DNA of 64,000 bases from Vibrio sp. LaRot3 (GCF_027587025.1 NZ_JAPPTI010000003.1:1-64000), one strand, 5' to 3'; numbered from the stretch's first letter, positions 9,800 to 21,348 are shown. The notes: a model not told the origin generated them from the sequence alone. Numbers and translations are program-made.

Positions 9800-11260
9800 T
9801 TAAAGCAGGCGTTTGCGCTGACTTGAAGGGGCAATGCCTAGCGACTCTCGGTATTTGGCTATTGTTCGTCTAGCTACCTGAATCCCTTGGTCAGCGAGTA
9901 GAGCTGCAATCTTGCTGTCACTGAGTGGCTTCGCACTGTTTTCAGCAGCAACAAGCTTTTTAATTAAAGCGCGGATTGCAGTCGATGAACATTCTCCGCC
10001 ATTATCGGTACTGACATGGCTGGAGAAGAAATACTTCAATTCAAATATACCGCGTGGAGTGTGCATGTACTTCTGCGTAGTAACACGAGAAATGGTTGAT
10101 TCATGCATATCCACAGCCAACGCGACATCATTGAGTACCATAGGCTTCATTGCCTCTTCGCCATACTCAAAGAAATCTCGTTGATGTTCAACAATACACT
10201 TGGCAACTTTGAGCAGCGTCTCGTTTCTACTCTCTAGGCTCTTAATTAGCCATTTTGCCTCTTGCAAATTGGAGCGAATGTACTGGCTGTCGGCGCTATT
10301 GCCTTTACCAAGTGCGGCATATTGTTGATTGACTTTAAGTCTAGGGATGGAATCTGGGTTGATGGTTACCACCCACTTTCCATGATCTTTAAACACAGAA
10401 ACGTCAGGAATCACGTACTCTGCGTGCTCTTCCGAGATACGGCTACCAGGGCGAGGATCAAGTTGTTGAATTAGTTTCAACACTTCTCGCAGGTCGGCTT
10501 CTTTTAGCTTGGTTTCTTTAATGATGAGCTTGTAATCGCGGTTACCAAGCTGATCGATATGATCCGTCAAGATCAACTTTGCTTCGTTAAGCCATGGGGT
10601 ATCTTCAGGGAAGGTTGCAAGTTGTAGCAATAGACAATCTTGCAAGTTGTTTGATGCGACACCGAGCGGATCAAACTGTTGAACTCGTTTGCGAACCGCT
10701 TCGATTTCATCGAGTTCAATTTCTTCGTTATCAAAACTTTCTAAAATGTCTTGAGTGGAAACCGTCAGATAGCCGTAGTCGTCGATAGCATCAATCAGAG
10801 CCATCGCGATGGTACGGTCGGTTTCACTAAATGGAGTTAGGTCTAACTGCCAAATTAAATAATCTTGCAGCGATTGAGTGGTTTCACCTTGATAAATAGG
10901 CGCATCATCGTCAAGCGCGAGACCTGTGCTGCCACTGTTAGCGCTGTAGACATCATCCCATGTGGTATCAATTTCTAACTCAGAGCTAATTTCAGATTTT
11001 TCAATCAGCTCTGAACTGTCAGAAACCTCAGGTTCGCTGACTTCAACACTCGGCTCTTTTTCTTCGTTTACTGGTTTCTCTTCACTCACGGCGGCATCTT
11101 CATGGCCTTCTTCTACTTCGAGAAGAGGGTTCGAATCCAAGGCATCTTGGATTTCTTGTTGAAGATCTAACGTAGACAGCTGCAACAAACGAATCGCTTG
11201 TTGTAACTGAGGCGTCATCGCCAACTGCTGTCCTAGCTTGAGTTGTAATGAGGGTTTCAT
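9800..11260 (-). CDS. rpoN: RNA polymerase sigma-54 factor
   Basis: Sigma-54, 486 residues, directs RNA polymerase to -24/-12 promoters, which in vibrios include flagellar, nitrogen and quorum-sensing small-RNA genes. Region I is the glutamine- and leucine-rich N-terminus ([20 protein letters not shown]). An acidic, variable region II follows at about 50-120, then the core-binding domain. The HTH and the C-terminal RpoN box, [10 protein letters not shown] at 463-472, recognise the -24 element. It follows lptB by 43 bases, and hpf, ptsN, rapZ and npr lie downstream. Confidence 0.97.
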   Translation of the reverse strand: MKPSLQLKLGQQLAMTPQLQQAIRLLQLSTLDLQQEIQDALDSNPLLEVEEGHEDAAVSEEKPVNEEKEPSVEVSEPEVSDSSELIEKSEISSELEIDTTWDDVYSANSGSTGLALDDDAPIYQGETTQSLQDYLIWQLDLTPFSETDRTIAMALIDAIDDYGYLTVSTQDILESFDNEEIELDEIEAVRKRVQQFDPLGVASNNLQDCLLLQLATFPEDTPWLNEAKLILTDHIDQLGNRDYKLIIKETKLKEADLREVLKLIQQLDPRPGSRISEEHAEYVIPDVSVFKDHGKWVVTINPDSIPRLKVNQQYAALGKGNSADSQYIRSNLQEAKWLIKSLESRNETLLKVAKCIVEHQRDFFEYGEEAMKPMVLNDVALAVDMHESTISRVTTQKYMHTPRGIFELKYFFSSHVSTDNGGECSSTAIRALIKKLVAAENSAKPLSDSKIAALLADQGIQVARRTIAKYRESLGIAPSSQRKRLL

Positions 11261-11303
11261 TCAGTAATACGTGCCTTTTTAAGTGCTACAGACTTTCTTT
11301 TAA

Positions 11304-12029
11304 TCATAGACGGAATTGCTCACCGAGATAAACTTGTTTTACTTGCTCGTTGTTGAGCACGTCTTCCGGCGTTCCTTCTGCGATTAGGTGTCCTTGGCTA
11401 ACAATGTATGCTTTCTCACACACATCCAGTGTTTCACGAACGTTGTGGTCGGTGATCAAAACACCGAGGCCGCGGTCTCTCAAGTGTTCAATAATTTTCT
11501 TAATATCGATAACTGAGATAGGGTCAACACCGGCAAATGGTTCATCCAATAAAATGAACTGCGGGTTTGCTGCCAATGCGCGTGCAATCTCTACACGACG
11601 ACGTTCACCACCTGATAGTGCCATACCGGCACTTTCACGAATGTGCTGAATGTGGAATTCTTCCAACAAATCTTCTAGCTTGTCTTGGCGCTGTTCACGA
11701 GTCAGTTCTTCGCGAGTTTCGAGTACTGCCATGATGTTGTCTTGCACCGACAGTTTGCGGAAGATAGACGCTTCTTGTGGCAAATAGCCGATACCCATAC
11801 GTGAACGACTGTGCATCGGTAAGATACTGATATCTTGACCATCAATGCTGATGGTACCTTCATCACGGGCGACTAAACCAACAATCATGTAGAAAGATGT
11901 GGTCTTACCCGCACCATTTGGGCCAAGTAAGCCTACAATTTGACCAGATTCGACTTGTAAGCTCACGTCAGAAACGACTTTGCGATTCTTATAGCTTTTC
12001 GCTAAATGTTCTGCTTTTAGGGTTGCCAT
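11304..12029 (-). CDS. lptB: LPS export ABC ATPase LptB
   Basis: The 241-residue cytosolic ATPase powers the LptB2FG extractor, which pulls LPS from the inner membrane onto the LptC-LptA bridge. Walker A is GPNGAGKTT at residues 36-44. The signature LSGGERRR and Walker [10 protein letters not shown] with the following Asp are intact. The start codon lies two bases downstream of the lptA stop codon. The lptC-lptA-lptB-rpoN order is conserved across gammaproteobacteria, which makes the assignment firm against other ABC ATPases. Confidence 0.97.
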   Translation of the reverse strand: MATLKAEHLAKSYKNRKVVSDVSLQVESGQIVGLLGPNGAGKTTSFYMIVGLVARDEGTISIDGQDISILPMHSRSRMGIGYLPQEASIFRKLSVQDNIMAVLETREELTREQRQDKLEDLLEEFHIQHIRESAGMALSGGERRRVEIARALAANPQFILLDEPFAGVDPISVIDIKKIIEHLRDRGLGVLITDHNVRETLDVCEKAYIVSQGHLIAEGTPEDVLNNEQVKQVYLGEQFRL

Positions 12030-12031
12030 AA

Positions 12032-12529
12032 TTATTCTTGTACCGCTTGAGGTTGTAGCACCGTCGAGACGCGATCGCCTTTTTGTTGACCATCAGCAAT
12101 TAGCTTTTGAGATGAAATTTTGTAGCGAATCTTAGGGCCACGGATCTCACTGTCATCTTGAGATAGCATTGCTTGATCGATCATGGTCAGTTGATCAGCA
12201 CTCACTTCGTAGTAGAGCTCTTTTGCTTCGCCATAGAGTGTTTTACCGTCATCAGTCAACTGAGAGAAGGTGGCTAAGTCACCGTAGCCTTCAATCTTTT
12301 GGATTGCGCCATCTGCTTTGCTACGAGTAACAATCACTTTGTCAGCATTAATGGCAATACTGCCTTGCTTTAACTTTACATCACCAGCAAAGGTTACTTG
12401 GTTGCTTTGCATATCTAATTGCTGAGTATCAGAATAGATATGTACTGGTTGGTCTCTGTCGGTAGACAGTGCCATCGCCTGTGTTGATGCGAACAAACAA
12501 GCAATTAAACTAAGGTGTGAGAGTTTCAT
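12032..12529 (-). CDS. lptA: LPS transport periplasmic protein LptA
   Basis: LptA is a periplasmic beta-jellyroll protein that forms the bridge carrying LPS between LptC and the outer-membrane LptD. From the ATG at 12529 it has 165 residues with a signal peptide ([19 protein letters not shown]) ending near residue 20. The body, [26 protein letters not shown], is typical OstA/LptA. A TTG 15 codons upstream would spoil the signal peptide. AAGG precedes the chosen start. The first 20 bases overlap the end of lptC, suggesting coupled translation. Confidence 0.93.
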   Translation of the reverse strand: MKLSHLSLIACLFASTQAMALSTDRDQPVHIYSDTQQLDMQSNQVTFAGDVKLKQGSIAINADKVIVTRSKADGAIQKIEGYGDLATFSQLTDDGKTLYGEAKELYYEVSADQLTMIDQAMLSQDDSEIRGPKIRYKISSQKLIADGQQKGDRVSTVLQPQAVQE

Positions 12530-13073
12530 ATCTGCCTTGTACATGTTTGTAGAGAATAGCGGTATTGTCAGCAAAATTGCCTTTCATTGCTTGGCCTACC
12601 GTCTCAAACTGAGGGCCGACTAAAGTTACTTGGTTGTCTGCCCAAAAATCTCGATTATCGAGTTGGATGCTCAATGTATCTGTAGATAAGGTATCAAAAC
12701 CTGAGTCAGGTAATAAGTTTTTACCTAAGACATTGTGATGCAGTGTAAGAACATGGTCACTATTTAGTACCCCTTTCTCTGCGGTAATTTCCCATTCTTG
12801 AATTGAACCTTGTTTGTACACTTTCAGTACGGGTTTATCAAAATGGGTATCACCACTTTTAGCGTAGTTTTCGAGATGAGTTGAAGTGATCACATAGCTA
12901 CGCACACCGGCTTCACTGTATGAGGTGTTTTTTAAGTCGCGACCCGTAAACATGGGTAGTTCAGTATCTGGCTCAACTTGAATATCGTACGTATCACCGC
13001 CGTTGGTCAGGTAATAGGCTGACGCAGCGATGATAAGCAACAATATTAGCTGACCAATACGCGCTAAACTCAT
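12510..13073 (-). CDS. lptC: LPS export system protein LptC
   Basis: This 187-residue bitopic inner-membrane protein docks on LptB2FG and receives LPS. A single N-terminal membrane anchor (about 5-25, GQLILLLIIAASAYYL) is followed by a periplasmic OstA-like domain containing the EVGQ/FETVGQAMKGNF-type end. It overlaps kdsC by 4 bases upstream and lptA downstream. Sequence conservation in this family is low, so gene order adds much of the certainty. Confidence 0.93.
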   Translation of the reverse strand: MSLARIGQLILLLIIAASAYYLTNGGDTYDIQVEPDTELPMFTGRDLKNTSYSEAGVRSYVITSTHLENYAKSGDTHFDKPVLKVYKQGSIQEWEITAEKGVLNSDHVLTLHHNVLGKNLLPDSGFDTLSTDTLSIQLDNRDFWADNQVTLVGPQFETVGQAMKGNFADNTAILYKHVQGRYETLTP

Positions 13074-13627
13074 ATGCTTAAACCTTTGTGCACATCTAGT
13101 TCGTTTCGAGCTTGAAGAATCAAATCACATACTTCACGCACTGCGCCGTGTCCGCCACGAATATTGGTTACGTAATTTGCACGTTTAACTAATAGCGGGT
13201 GGCCATCAGCAACACACACTTTAAGTGCTACTTTTTCCATTACAGGCCAGTCAATCAGATCATCGCCGATATAGCCAGTATGCTCGGCGGCAATGTCTAG
13301 CTTGTCACAGATATCTTGGTATGCTTTTACCTTGTCATCTTGGCCTTGATAGATCAGTGAAATACCAAGCGCTTTCATGCGGTTTTCGACGATTTTTGAT
13401 TGGCGGCCAGTGATGATGGCAATTTCAATACCCGCATTCATCAATGATTTAACGCCATAGCCATCACGAGTATGGAAGGTTTTTAGTTCTTCACCATCGT
13501 TGCCCATGTAAACAAGACCGTCGGAAAACACCCCATCAACATCGCATATTAGTAATTTGATCTGCTTCGCGATGGCGAGGATTTCAGGCTCAACTTCACC
13601 ATAAAGCGTTTCGATTTTCGCTGACAT
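13070..13627 (-). CDS. kdsC: 3-deoxy-D-manno-octulosonate 8-phosphate phosphatase KdsC
   Basis: KdsC is a HAD-superfamily phosphatase of 185 residues that removes phosphate from Kdo-8-P, the third step of Kdo synthesis for LPS inner core. The nucleophile motif is CDVDGVFSDG, with Asp29 and Asp31. The second motif IITGRQS and the late GDDLIDWPVM metal-binding motif are present. There is no cap domain, which fits the tetrameric KdsC subclass. Its start overlaps the kdsD stop by one base, so the two steps are encoded side by side. Confidence 0.96.
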   Translation of the reverse strand: MSAKIETLYGEVEPEILAIAKQIKLLICDVDGVFSDGLVYMGNDGEELKTFHTRDGYGVKSLMNAGIEIAIITGRQSKIVENRMKALGISLIYQGQDDKVKAYQDICDKLDIAAEHTGYIGDDLIDWPVMEKVALKVCVADGHPLLVKRANYVTNIRGGHGAVREVCDLILQARNELDVHKGLSI

Positions 13628-14592
13628 TACATTACTCCTGCTTTCAGTAGGTCATGCATGTTAAGTGCACCCACTACTTTATTATCTTGGCAAAGCAGTA
13701 ATCCATTAATGCTTTTCTCTTGCATTAGGTTTACCCCTTCCGCTGCCAACATATTAGGGTCAGCAACAGTTGGGTTTTTCGTCATGACATCACCAATAAG
13801 CGCGGTATGAATATCAATACGCTTATCAAGAATACGGCGTAAATCACCATCGGTGAAAATACCTTGTAGCTGGTGGTTTTCATCTACTACGGCTGTCATG
13901 CCTAAGCCTTTTTGGCTGATTTCAAGCAAAGCTTCACGAATAAGGGTATCTGAAGACACTAAAGGTAACGCATCACCAGTGTGCATGATATCAGACAGCT
14001 TAAGCAGCAGTTTTCTTCCCAAAGCGCCGCCTGGATGAGACAACGCGAAATCTTCTGCGGTAAAGCCGCGCGCTTGCATCAATGCCATTGCTAGAGCATC
14101 ACCCATCACTAATGTGGCGGTTGTGCTAGAAGTTGGCGCAAGCTGAATTGGGCAAGCTTCCTTTGGTACGGTGATTTGCAGGTGCAAATCCGCTAACTTC
14201 GCCATATTCGATGACGGTTTACCTGTCATACTAATGATAGTGATTTTCAGGCGTTTAAGGACAGGGAATAGCGCTAGAATCTCATCAGACTCACCGGAGT
14301 TTGAAATCGCGAGCACGATGTCGCCGGGCTCAATCATACCAAGGTCGCCGTGCGCAGCTTCTCCTGGGTGAACAAAGAATGCAGAGGTACCAGTGCTGGC
14401 TAGAGTCGCGGCAATTTTATTGCCGATGTGCCCAGATTTACCCATACCCATTACAACGACTTTGCCATTCTCGTTGGCCAGAATAAGTTCGCAAGCACGA
14501 ATAAAATCATCATTGAAGTATTGTTCTAGCTGTTGAATGGCTTGAACTTCAGTATTTAAAACTTCTAATGCGGCAGCGCGGTAATCAAACAT
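13627..14592 (-). CDS. kdsD: D-arabinose 5-phosphate isomerase KdsD
   Basis: KdsD converts ribulose-5-phosphate to arabinose-5-phosphate, the first step to Kdo. The 321 residues comprise a SIS sugar-isomerase domain (about 40-180, with VVMGMGKSGHIGNKIAATLAST) and a tandem CBS pair (about 205-320). The ATG at 14592 has AGGAG six bases upstream, so I prefer it to the candidate five codons earlier. The gene lies between yrbG and kdsC, the conserved context that separates KdsD from the paralogue GutQ. Confidence 0.95.
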   Translation of the reverse strand: MFDYRAAALEVLNTEVQAIQQLEQYFNDDFIRACELILANENGKVVVMGMGKSGHIGNKIAATLASTGTSAFFVHPGEAAHGDLGMIEPGDIVLAISNSGESDEILALFPVLKRLKITIISMTGKPSSNMAKLADLHLQITVPKEACPIQLAPTSSTTATLVMGDALAMALMQARGFTAEDFALSHPGGALGRKLLLKLSDIMHTGDALPLVSSDTLIREALLEISQKGLGMTAVVDENHQLQGIFTDGDLRRILDKRIDIHTALIGDVMTKNPTVADPNMLAAEGVNLMQEKSINGLLLCQDNKVVGALNMHDLLKAGVM

Positions 14593-14614
14593 GGATAACT
14601 CCTGCAAAAACAGA

Positions 14615-15586
14615 TTAAGCGGTCATATTGACGATTAGGTAGCCTTGGTAGGCAATAAATAGGGTGAATAAGATGCCACCCTCAATGCGATTAATGCTTC
14701 TAGACTTGCCGAGAGCCATTACGACTAATAGTAATGAAATCGCCAGCATTACCCAGAAATCACGTCCCATTGCGTACTCACTTAGGAAAGATGGGTTCAG
14801 AATGCCAGGGATGCCCATGACAGCAAGAATATTAAATACGTTAGAGCCGATGATATTACCTACGGCCATGTCATCTTCGCCTTTCATTACACCGGCAAGT
14901 GATGCGGCGAGTTCAGGTAGGCTTGTGCCAACCGCAATAATGGTTAGGCCAATAACAAGATCACTCATGCCGAAGTACTTGGCGATTTCTACTGCGCTAT
15001 CAACCAATGCATCAGCGGCGATAGGCAAAACAATTAAACCGATAACGACCCACATTGCAGCTTTGAGGTTGCTTACGCCTTCTGGCACTTCTGACTCTTG
15101 CTCTTCTAATAGCGCATCGTTTTTGTCTTTGGCTTTTTCTTTGCGCGAGATGTACAACATGGTAAGAATGAAGACTGCAAAAAGTACAAACAGCAAAATA
15201 CCTTCATAGAAACCAAGGTGACCATCCCATAAGATAGCACCTGCAATCAAAGTCACACCAATCATTAGTGGCAGTTCACGGCGCAGTACATCTGAGCTAA
15301 TCGACAGCGGTTTGATAAGCGCGGTAATACCCAAAATAAGGGCGATGTTAGCGATGTTTGAGCCCAGTACGTTACCGACAGCGGTGTCGGTTTTACCGTC
15401 TAGTGCTGCAGTTGCGGATACCATCATTTCTGGAGCAGAAGAGCCCATCGCGAGGATAGTCATACCGATAACTAATGGGGAAATACCAACATTGCGAGCT
15501 AAGGCCGCAGCACCAAACACCAGCTTGTCGGCGCTCCAAACAAGAAAAACAAGACCTATAACTAGAAACGCAACCGCCTCAAACAT
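14615..15586 (-). CDS. yrbG: Calcium/sodium antiporter (YrbG type)
   Basis: A 323-residue inner-membrane exchanger of the Ca2+/cation antiporter superfamily. Two inverted repeats are clear: the first has GSSAPEM and GNVLGSNIANIALILG, the second GTSLPEL and GNIIGSNVFNILAVMG. The acidic residues in the PE motifs are the ion ligands. A charged cytoplasmic loop near residues 145-165 joins the halves. It is the first gene of the kds-lpt-rpoN cluster, as in enterobacteria, although its link with LPS is unproven. It may exchange Ca2+ for Na+ or for H+. Confidence 0.92.
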   Translation of the reverse strand: MFEAVAFLVIGLVFLVWSADKLVFGAAALARNVGISPLVIGMTILAMGSSAPEMMVSATAALDGKTDTAVGNVLGSNIANIALILGITALIKPLSISSDVLRRELPLMIGVTLIAGAILWDGHLGFYEGILLFVLFAVFILTMLYISRKEKAKDKNDALLEEQESEVPEGVSNLKAAMWVVIGLIVLPIAADALVDSAVEIAKYFGMSDLVIGLTIIAVGTSLPELAASLAGVMKGEDDMAVGNIIGSNVFNILAVMGIPGILNPSFLSEYAMGRDFWVMLAISLLLVVMALGKSRSINRIEGGILFTLFIAYQGYLIVNMTA

Positions 15587-15820
15587 GATATTTCCTAATT
15601 GATGTATAAAGAGAACAAATTAACCGCCAATTTTGACGCGTTGAGGTTTAAAAGGGAAGCTGAACATTCAATTATTTGTCGGTCATTTTGTATTTAAAAG
15701 TGTTAATTATTAAATATGACGTTCCATAAATGCGGCATGGATAATCGAACAGTGCTTTTAATTCTACGCTAATGTGCTTATGATTGCCCACTGTAAAAGG
15801 ATTCTTATTAAGAGAAATGC
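15587..15820. promoter_or_regulatory. Divergent promoter region between yrbG and mlaF
   Basis: The 234 AT-rich bases between two divergent envelope operons hold no open frame of note and must contain the start signals for both. I see no confident -35/-10 pair or operator. Confidence 0.5.
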
Positions 15821-16615
15821 ATGTCATTGAATGATTTGGTCACGGTCAACAATCTGACTTTCTCACGTGGTGAGCGTAAGATTTTTGATAATGTAAGTTT
15901 GCACGTACCCAAGGGCAAAGTAACGGCCATCATGGGGCCTTCAGGTATTGGTAAAACAACCTTACTGCGCCTGATTGGTGGTCAAATCTTGCCTGAGCAA
16001 GGGGAAGTGATCTTTGACGGTGATAACATTCCTTCTCTTAGCCGTAGCAAGCTCTACCAAGTACGCAAAAAAATGAGCATGCTGTTTCAATCTGGCGCGC
16101 TTTTTACTGATCTCTCGGTTTTCGATAATGTCGCCTTTCCCCTTCGTGAACATACTCAATTAGATGAATCACTGATCCGCACTTTAGTTCTGCTAAAACT
16201 CGAAGCGGTTGGTTTACGTGGGGCAGCTCAGTTAATGCCTAGTGAATTGTCTGGCGGCATGGCAAGACGAGCTGCACTCGCTCGTGCTATCGCGCTTGAC
16301 CCAGAACTTATCATGTTTGATGAACCTTTTGTTGGCCAAGACCCTATTACTATGGGGGTTCTGGTTGAGTTGATTCGTAATCTTAATCAGGCGCTTAGCG
16401 TAACCTCTGTAGTGGTTTCTCACGATGTCCCAGAGGTGATGAGTATTGCTGATTGGGTCTACATCTTGGCCAATGGCAAAGTAATTGCCAGTGGCACTCC
16501 GGATGAGCTACGAGCCAATCCAGACCCACAAGTTCAACAGTTTTTATTGGGTGATGCGGATGGCCCAGTCCCATTTCGTTACCCTGCCTGTCCAATCAGT
16601 GAGGATCTGTTCTGA
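15821..16615 (+). CDS. mlaF: Phospholipid ABC transporter ATPase MlaF
   Basis: The 264-residue ATPase of the MlaFEDB inner-membrane complex drives phospholipid movement that keeps the outer leaflet of the outer membrane free of phospholipid. Walker A is GPSGIGKTT near residue 40. The signature is [14 protein letters not shown], with the family's M-A-R form, and Walker B is [13 protein letters not shown]. It overlaps mlaE by one base at the stop codon. Gene order mlaF-E-D-C-B matches the canonical operon. Confidence 0.96.
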   Translation: MSLNDLVTVNNLTFSRGERKIFDNVSLHVPKGKVTAIMGPSGIGKTTLLRLIGGQILPEQGEVIFDGDNIPSLSRSKLYQVRKKMSMLFQSGALFTDLSVFDNVAFPLREHTQLDESLIRTLVLLKLEAVGLRGAAQLMPSELSGGMARRAALARAIALDPELIMFDEPFVGQDPITMGVLVELIRNLNQALSVTSVVVSHDVPEVMSIADWVYILANGKVIASGTPDELRANPDPQVQQFLLGDADGPVPFRYPACPISEDLF

Positions 16616-17397
16616 TGATATTGGATTTTGTGGCTAGCACTGGCCGCCGCGCGATGGCGATCTGTGAATCATTTGGCCGCGCGAGTTTAATGTTGTTTGG
16701 CGCGTTAGCCGCGAGGCCGCGACCAATCAAAAATGCCCCTTTATTGATTAAGCAGCTCTACAGTGTTGGCGTGCAGTCATTGCTGATTATTGTTTTGTCT
16801 GGTCTATTTATCGGCATGGTACTTAGCCTACAGGGTTACGTCATACTGATTGATTTTGGCGCAGAAGGCGCATTAGGTCAGATGGTCGCGCTGTCATTAT
16901 TACGTGAGCTTGGCCCTGTTGTTACTGCTTTGCTGTTTGCTGGTCGAGCTGGTTCAGCTCTGACTGCTGAAATTGGCTTAATGAAAGCCACTGAACAACT
17001 TTCTAGCATGGAAATGATGGCAGTAGACCCACTTAAGCGCGTGATTGCGCCACGCTTTTGGGCTGGTGTTATCTCAATGCCATTACTGGCGATGATTTTT
17101 ATGGCTGTCGGTATTTGGGGTGGGCAGCTAGTGGGTGTCGATTGGAAAGGCATTGATCATGGTAGTTTTTGGTCTGCAATGCAGGCATCGGTAGAGCTTG
17201 GTCAAGATATTGGCAATAGCTTTATTAAAAGTTTGGTGTTCGCAATTTCAGTGACATGGATTGCACTCTTTAATGGATACGATGCTATTCCGACTTCGGA
17301 AGGCATTAGCCGTGCGACAACTCGCACGGTTGTACACTCTTCATTGGCAGTACTTGGACTAGACTTCGTACTGACCGCATTGATGTTCGGGAACTAA
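16615..17397 (+). CDS. mlaE: Phospholipid ABC transporter permease MlaE
   Basis: The permease subunit, 260 residues, has about five membrane segments and the MlaE-family core around residues 45-255. The conserved loop [30 protein letters not shown] region is present near residues 97-122 and contacts MlaF. Translation appears coupled: its ATG overlaps the mlaF stop, and mlaD begins two bases after it ends. Confidence 0.95.
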   Translation: MILDFVASTGRRAMAICESFGRASLMLFGALAARPRPIKNAPLLIKQLYSVGVQSLLIIVLSGLFIGMVLSLQGYVILIDFGAEGALGQMVALSLLRELGPVVTALLFAGRAGSALTAEIGLMKATEQLSSMEMMAVDPLKRVIAPRFWAGVISMPLLAMIFMAVGIWGGQLVGVDWKGIDHGSFWSAMQASVELGQDIGNSFIKSLVFAISVTWIALFNGYDAIPTSEGISRATTRTVVHSSLAVLGLDFVLTALMFGN

Positions 17398-17399
17398 TC

Positions 17400-17888
17400 A
17401 TGCAACAAACACGTAAGACAGAACTTTGGGTGGGCAGCTTTGTACTCGCTGGTATTTGCGCCGTCTTGATTATGATTTTTCAAGTCGCTGACGTAAAAGG
17501 CATTGGATCAAACGATACTTATACGTTGAGCGCTGAGTTTGACAACATTGGTAGTTTGAAAGTGCGCTCGCCAGTTAAAGTGGGTGGCGTTGTGGTGGGC
17601 CGTGTTACCAGCATTAGCCTCAACCCTGAGTCACTATTACCAGTAGTTAAAATGGCGATCAGTGGTCAGTACACTCAGTTCTCGGAGACCTCAAGTGTGC
17701 AAATACTTACTTCAGGTCTTATTGGTGAACAATACATAGGTTTAACGCCAGGGTTTGTATTTGAAGATGAGCAAATGCTGGTGGATGGAGATTATGTCGA
17801 AGACACTAAATCTGCATTGGTGTTGGAAGATTTAATCGGGCAAGTTTTATATAGCGTAGGTGGCTCTGGTTCAGAGAGCGGAGAATAA
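17400..17888 (+). CDS. mlaD: Phospholipid transport MCE protein MlaD
   Basis: MlaD is a 162-residue inner-membrane-anchored MCE protein whose hexamer forms the periplasmic lipid channel of the Mla system. One membrane anchor (about 10-28) is followed by an MCE domain (about 38-117) with VKVGGVVVGRVTSI. A hydrophobic C-terminal helix (LVLEDLIGQVLYSV) lines the hexamer pore in the characterised E. coli structure. Confidence 0.95.
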   Translation: MQQTRKTELWVGSFVLAGICAVLIMIFQVADVKGIGSNDTYTLSAEFDNIGSLKVRSPVKVGGVVVGRVTSISLNPESLLPVVKMAISGQYTQFSETSSVQILTSGLIGEQYIGLTPGFVFEDEQMLVDGDYVEDTKSALVLEDLIGQVLYSVGGSGSESGE

Positions 17889-17890
17889 CA

Positions 17891-18526
17891 ATGCTTAAAA
17901 AGTTAGTACTTACTTTTGCTGCACTGCTTTTACCTTTAGTGAGCAATGCAGCTGAAATTGATAAGTCACAGCCTTATCAAATGATGACTCAAGTGGCCGA
18001 AGTCGCTTTTGAGCGCCTTAAGGCCGAACAAGGCTTAGTGAAGCAAGACCCAAATCATCTAAAAGTGATTGTTGAGCAAGAGCTGATGCCGTATGTCAAT
18101 TATAAATACGCAGCGCTTAAGTTGCTTGGTCCTAACCTTAAAGGGGCAAAGAAAGCGGATGTGGCCGAGTTTATTACGGCTTTCCGTGCGTATTTAGTGA
18201 CGTCATACGCGCAAGTATTGACTCAATACACCGATCAACAGATTCAATTTGGCCCTGAACCAAAGCTTGACCCGAAGAAGACGATTACTGGTATTAAAGT
18301 CGAAATCATTGACTCTCCGCGTCCAAATATCTTAATCGAGTTCAAGCTGCGTAAAGACAAGAACACTGGCGAGTGGAAAGCGTTTGATATGATTGCTGAG
18401 GGTATTAGCTTACTTTCAAGTAAACAGTCAGAGTGGAGCACCAAGCTGCGCCAAGAAGGCATCGTCTCTGTAGCAAAAGAGCTTGAGGGCTTAGCGGCGC
18501 AACCGATTCGATTTGAGAGTAAATAA
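17891..18526 (+). CDS. mlaC: Periplasmic phospholipid-binding protein MlaC
   Basis: A 211-residue soluble periplasmic carrier that shuttles phospholipid between the MlaA-porin complex in the outer membrane and MlaFEDB. A signal peptide is visible (KLVLTFAALLLPLVSNAA, cleavage near residue 21). The mature part fits the MlaC/Ttg2D fold, with a conserved central YAAL/VTSYAQVL region. Its start lies two bases after mlaD ends. No membrane segment remains after cleavage. Confidence 0.95.
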   Translation: MLKKLVLTFAALLLPLVSNAAEIDKSQPYQMMTQVAEVAFERLKAEQGLVKQDPNHLKVIVEQELMPYVNYKYAALKLLGPNLKGAKKADVAEFITAFRAYLVTSYAQVLTQYTDQQIQFGPEPKLDPKKTITGIKVEIIDSPRPNILIEFKLRKDKNTGEWKAFDMIAEGISLLSSKQSEWSTKLRQEGIVSVAKELEGLAAQPIRFESK

Positions 18527-18837
18527 TGATTACTCATCAGCAGTGGCAAGCTCACAGTAGCAACCAAATGCAATTAAGTGGCGAGCTGGATCGAGAGTCA
18601 GTGCCTAGCTTATGGGCGGCGTTAAAACAGTGGCAGCCATCGCAAAGCCAATTAGAAATCAGTCTTGAGCATGTTTCTCGTGTAGATTCTGCTGGAATGG
18701 TGATGCTGATTCACCTATTAGAGCATGCAAAAAAACAAAACTGTCATATAATGCTCAGCTTCGTGCCGCAGCAGCTAGAGACCTTACTCCAGTTAAGTAA
18801 CGTGAATGCGTATGTTGCCGAGCATATAAAGAATTAG
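18526..18837 (+). CDS. mlaB: STAS-domain Mla subunit MlaB
   Basis: This 103-residue STAS-domain protein binds MlaF and is needed for activity of the inner-membrane Mla complex. The STAS signature is seen in LEHVSRVDSAGMVMLIHLL (about 45-63), including the conserved D-S-A-G turn. It overlaps the mlaC stop by one base. It has no membrane segment. Assignment rests on fold plus operon position, because STAS domains are widespread. Confidence 0.92.
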   Translation: MITHQQWQAHSSNQMQLSGELDRESVPSLWAALKQWQPSQSQLEISLEHVSRVDSAGMVMLIHLLEHAKKQNCHIMLSFVPQQLETLLQLSNVNAYVAEHIKN

Positions 18838-18850
18838 TTAGAGGTAAATT

Positions 18851-19105
18851 GTGGATAGCGCAAAAGTACAACAGATTTTAAACGACGCACTAAACCTAGA
18901 AGAGATACACGTAAAAGGTGAGGGTAGCCACTACGAAGTGATCGCTGTTGATGCTTGTTTCGATGGAATGAGCCGCGTTAAGAAACAACAACTTATCTAT
19001 GCACCATTAATGGAGTATATCCAAAGAAATGACATCCACGCTGTTTCAATCAAGGCGTTTACGCCAGAAGATTGGGCTCGCGATAAAAAGTTGATGTCAC
19101 TGTAA
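18851..19105 (+). CDS. ibaG: BolA-family protein IbaG
   Basis: IbaG (YrbA), 84 residues, belongs to the BolA/glutaredoxin-partner family linked to iron-sulfur handling and acid response. The conserved C-terminal pattern [16 protein letters not shown] matches BolA-type HxxSIK/TPxEW. It starts at GTG, with GAGG seven bases upstream. Position between mlaB and murA is the conserved one for ibaG and separates it from bolA itself. Confidence 0.92.
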   Translation: MDSAKVQQILNDALNLEEIHVKGEGSHYEVIAVDACFDGMSRVKKQQLIYAPLMEYIQRNDIHAVSIKAFTPEDWARDKKLMSL

Positions 19106-20380
<1,275 letters not shown>

Positions 20381-20397
20381 TTTAAGCTAACATATGT

Positions 20398-20425
20398 AAG
20401 CCGAAACTGAGGTTTCGGCTTTTTT
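20398..20425 (+). terminator. Terminator after murA
   Basis: A 10-bp stem, AAGCCGAAAC with GTTTCGGCTT, around a 4-base loop is followed by a T run. It ends the mla-murA transcript. Confidence 0.9.
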
Positions 20426-20487
20426 ATGGCTTAAAGATAAGTTAGATTATGAGCCATTACTCCACCTATTGTTCTTGGAGAACATGA

Positions 20488-21216
20488 ATGATTGCACTGC
20501 TACGTGTTTTTGCAGTCGCTATTTTCGCGATTGTTATGTTTGTTTTTGGATGCGGCTACTGTTTATTAAGCCCGCGTAATCCAAAGCACGTATTCACCTT
20601 TGGTCGCTTGTTCGGCAAGATGTCTCGTGTATTCGGCATCAAGCTTGAGCTGCGTTTACCAGAAGATGCTTACCAGCGTGGTCAGCATGTTTATATCGCC
20701 AACCACCAAAACAACTGGGACATGTTTACGGTTTCTTCAGCAGTTACGCCTAAAGTCGTGACAGTCGGCAAGAAGAGTCTTGCTTGGATGCCGTTGTTTG
20801 GTCAGCTTTATTGGCTAACAGGTAACATCCTGATTGATCGTGCTAACCGCAGCAAAGCAGTAGGCACTATCGATCAAGTCGTTAATAATATGAAAAACAG
20901 TGATGTATCGGTGTGGATGTTCCCTGAAGGAACGCGTTCTCGTGGTCGAGGCTTACTGCCATTCAAGACTGGTGCTTTTCATGCGGCAATTGGTGCAGAA
21001 GTGAATGTGGTTCCAATTGTATGTAGTTCAACCGATGGCATTAAGCTAAATCGTTGGAACAACGGTCATGTGATTGTCGAAATGCTACCGCCAGTGAGCA
21101 CTGAGGGCTTTAAGAAAGAGAACGTTCGTCAGTTAGCGCAACAGTGCCGCGAGCAAATGGAAGCGAAACTGAATGAACTGAATGAAGAAGTGAAGCAGTT
21201 GAACCAAGCGAGTTAA
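20488..21216 (+). CDS. plsC: 1-acyl-sn-glycerol-3-phosphate acyltransferase
   Basis: PlsC acylates lysophosphatidic acid to phosphatidic acid at the inner membrane. The 242 residues begin with a hydrophobic segment (about 4-25). The catalytic H-x4-D motif is NHQNNWD with His73 and Asp78, and the glycerol-phosphate-binding motif is FPEGTRSRG near residue 145. The lysine- and glutamate-rich tail is normal for the family. It is a single-gene unit with terminators before and after it. Confidence 0.94.
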   Translation: MIALLRVFAVAIFAIVMFVFGCGYCLLSPRNPKHVFTFGRLFGKMSRVFGIKLELRLPEDAYQRGQHVYIANHQNNWDMFTVSSAVTPKVVTVGKKSLAWMPLFGQLYWLTGNILIDRANRSKAVGTIDQVVNNMKNSDVSVWMFPEGTRSRGRGLLPFKTGAFHAAIGAEVNVVPIVCSSTDGIKLNRWNNGHVIVEMLPPVSTEGFKKENVRQLAQQCREQMEAKLNELNEEVKQLNQAS

Positions 21217-21240
21217 TCGCTTCTGAAACAAATAGTGAAT

Positions 21241-21270
21241 AAAGCGTGCGCTCGGTCGCACGCTTTTTTT
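21241..21270 (+). terminator. Terminator after plsC
   Basis: A 10-bp stem, AAAGCGTGCG with CGCACGCTTT, around a 6-base loop is followed by a run of Ts. It lies just before the next gene on the same strand. Confidence 0.9.
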
Positions 21271-21348
21271 ATGCCTGTAGAAACACGCTGTATCCCCTTA
21301 CGAAATTTGATTTATTGGTTTTATAAAATTTTGGAGGGAGCAAGCTGC

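Noticed and set aside
14664..15209. 181-codon open frame antisense to yrbG
   Set aside because: Shadow of a conserved antiporter gene; no ribosome site or domain.
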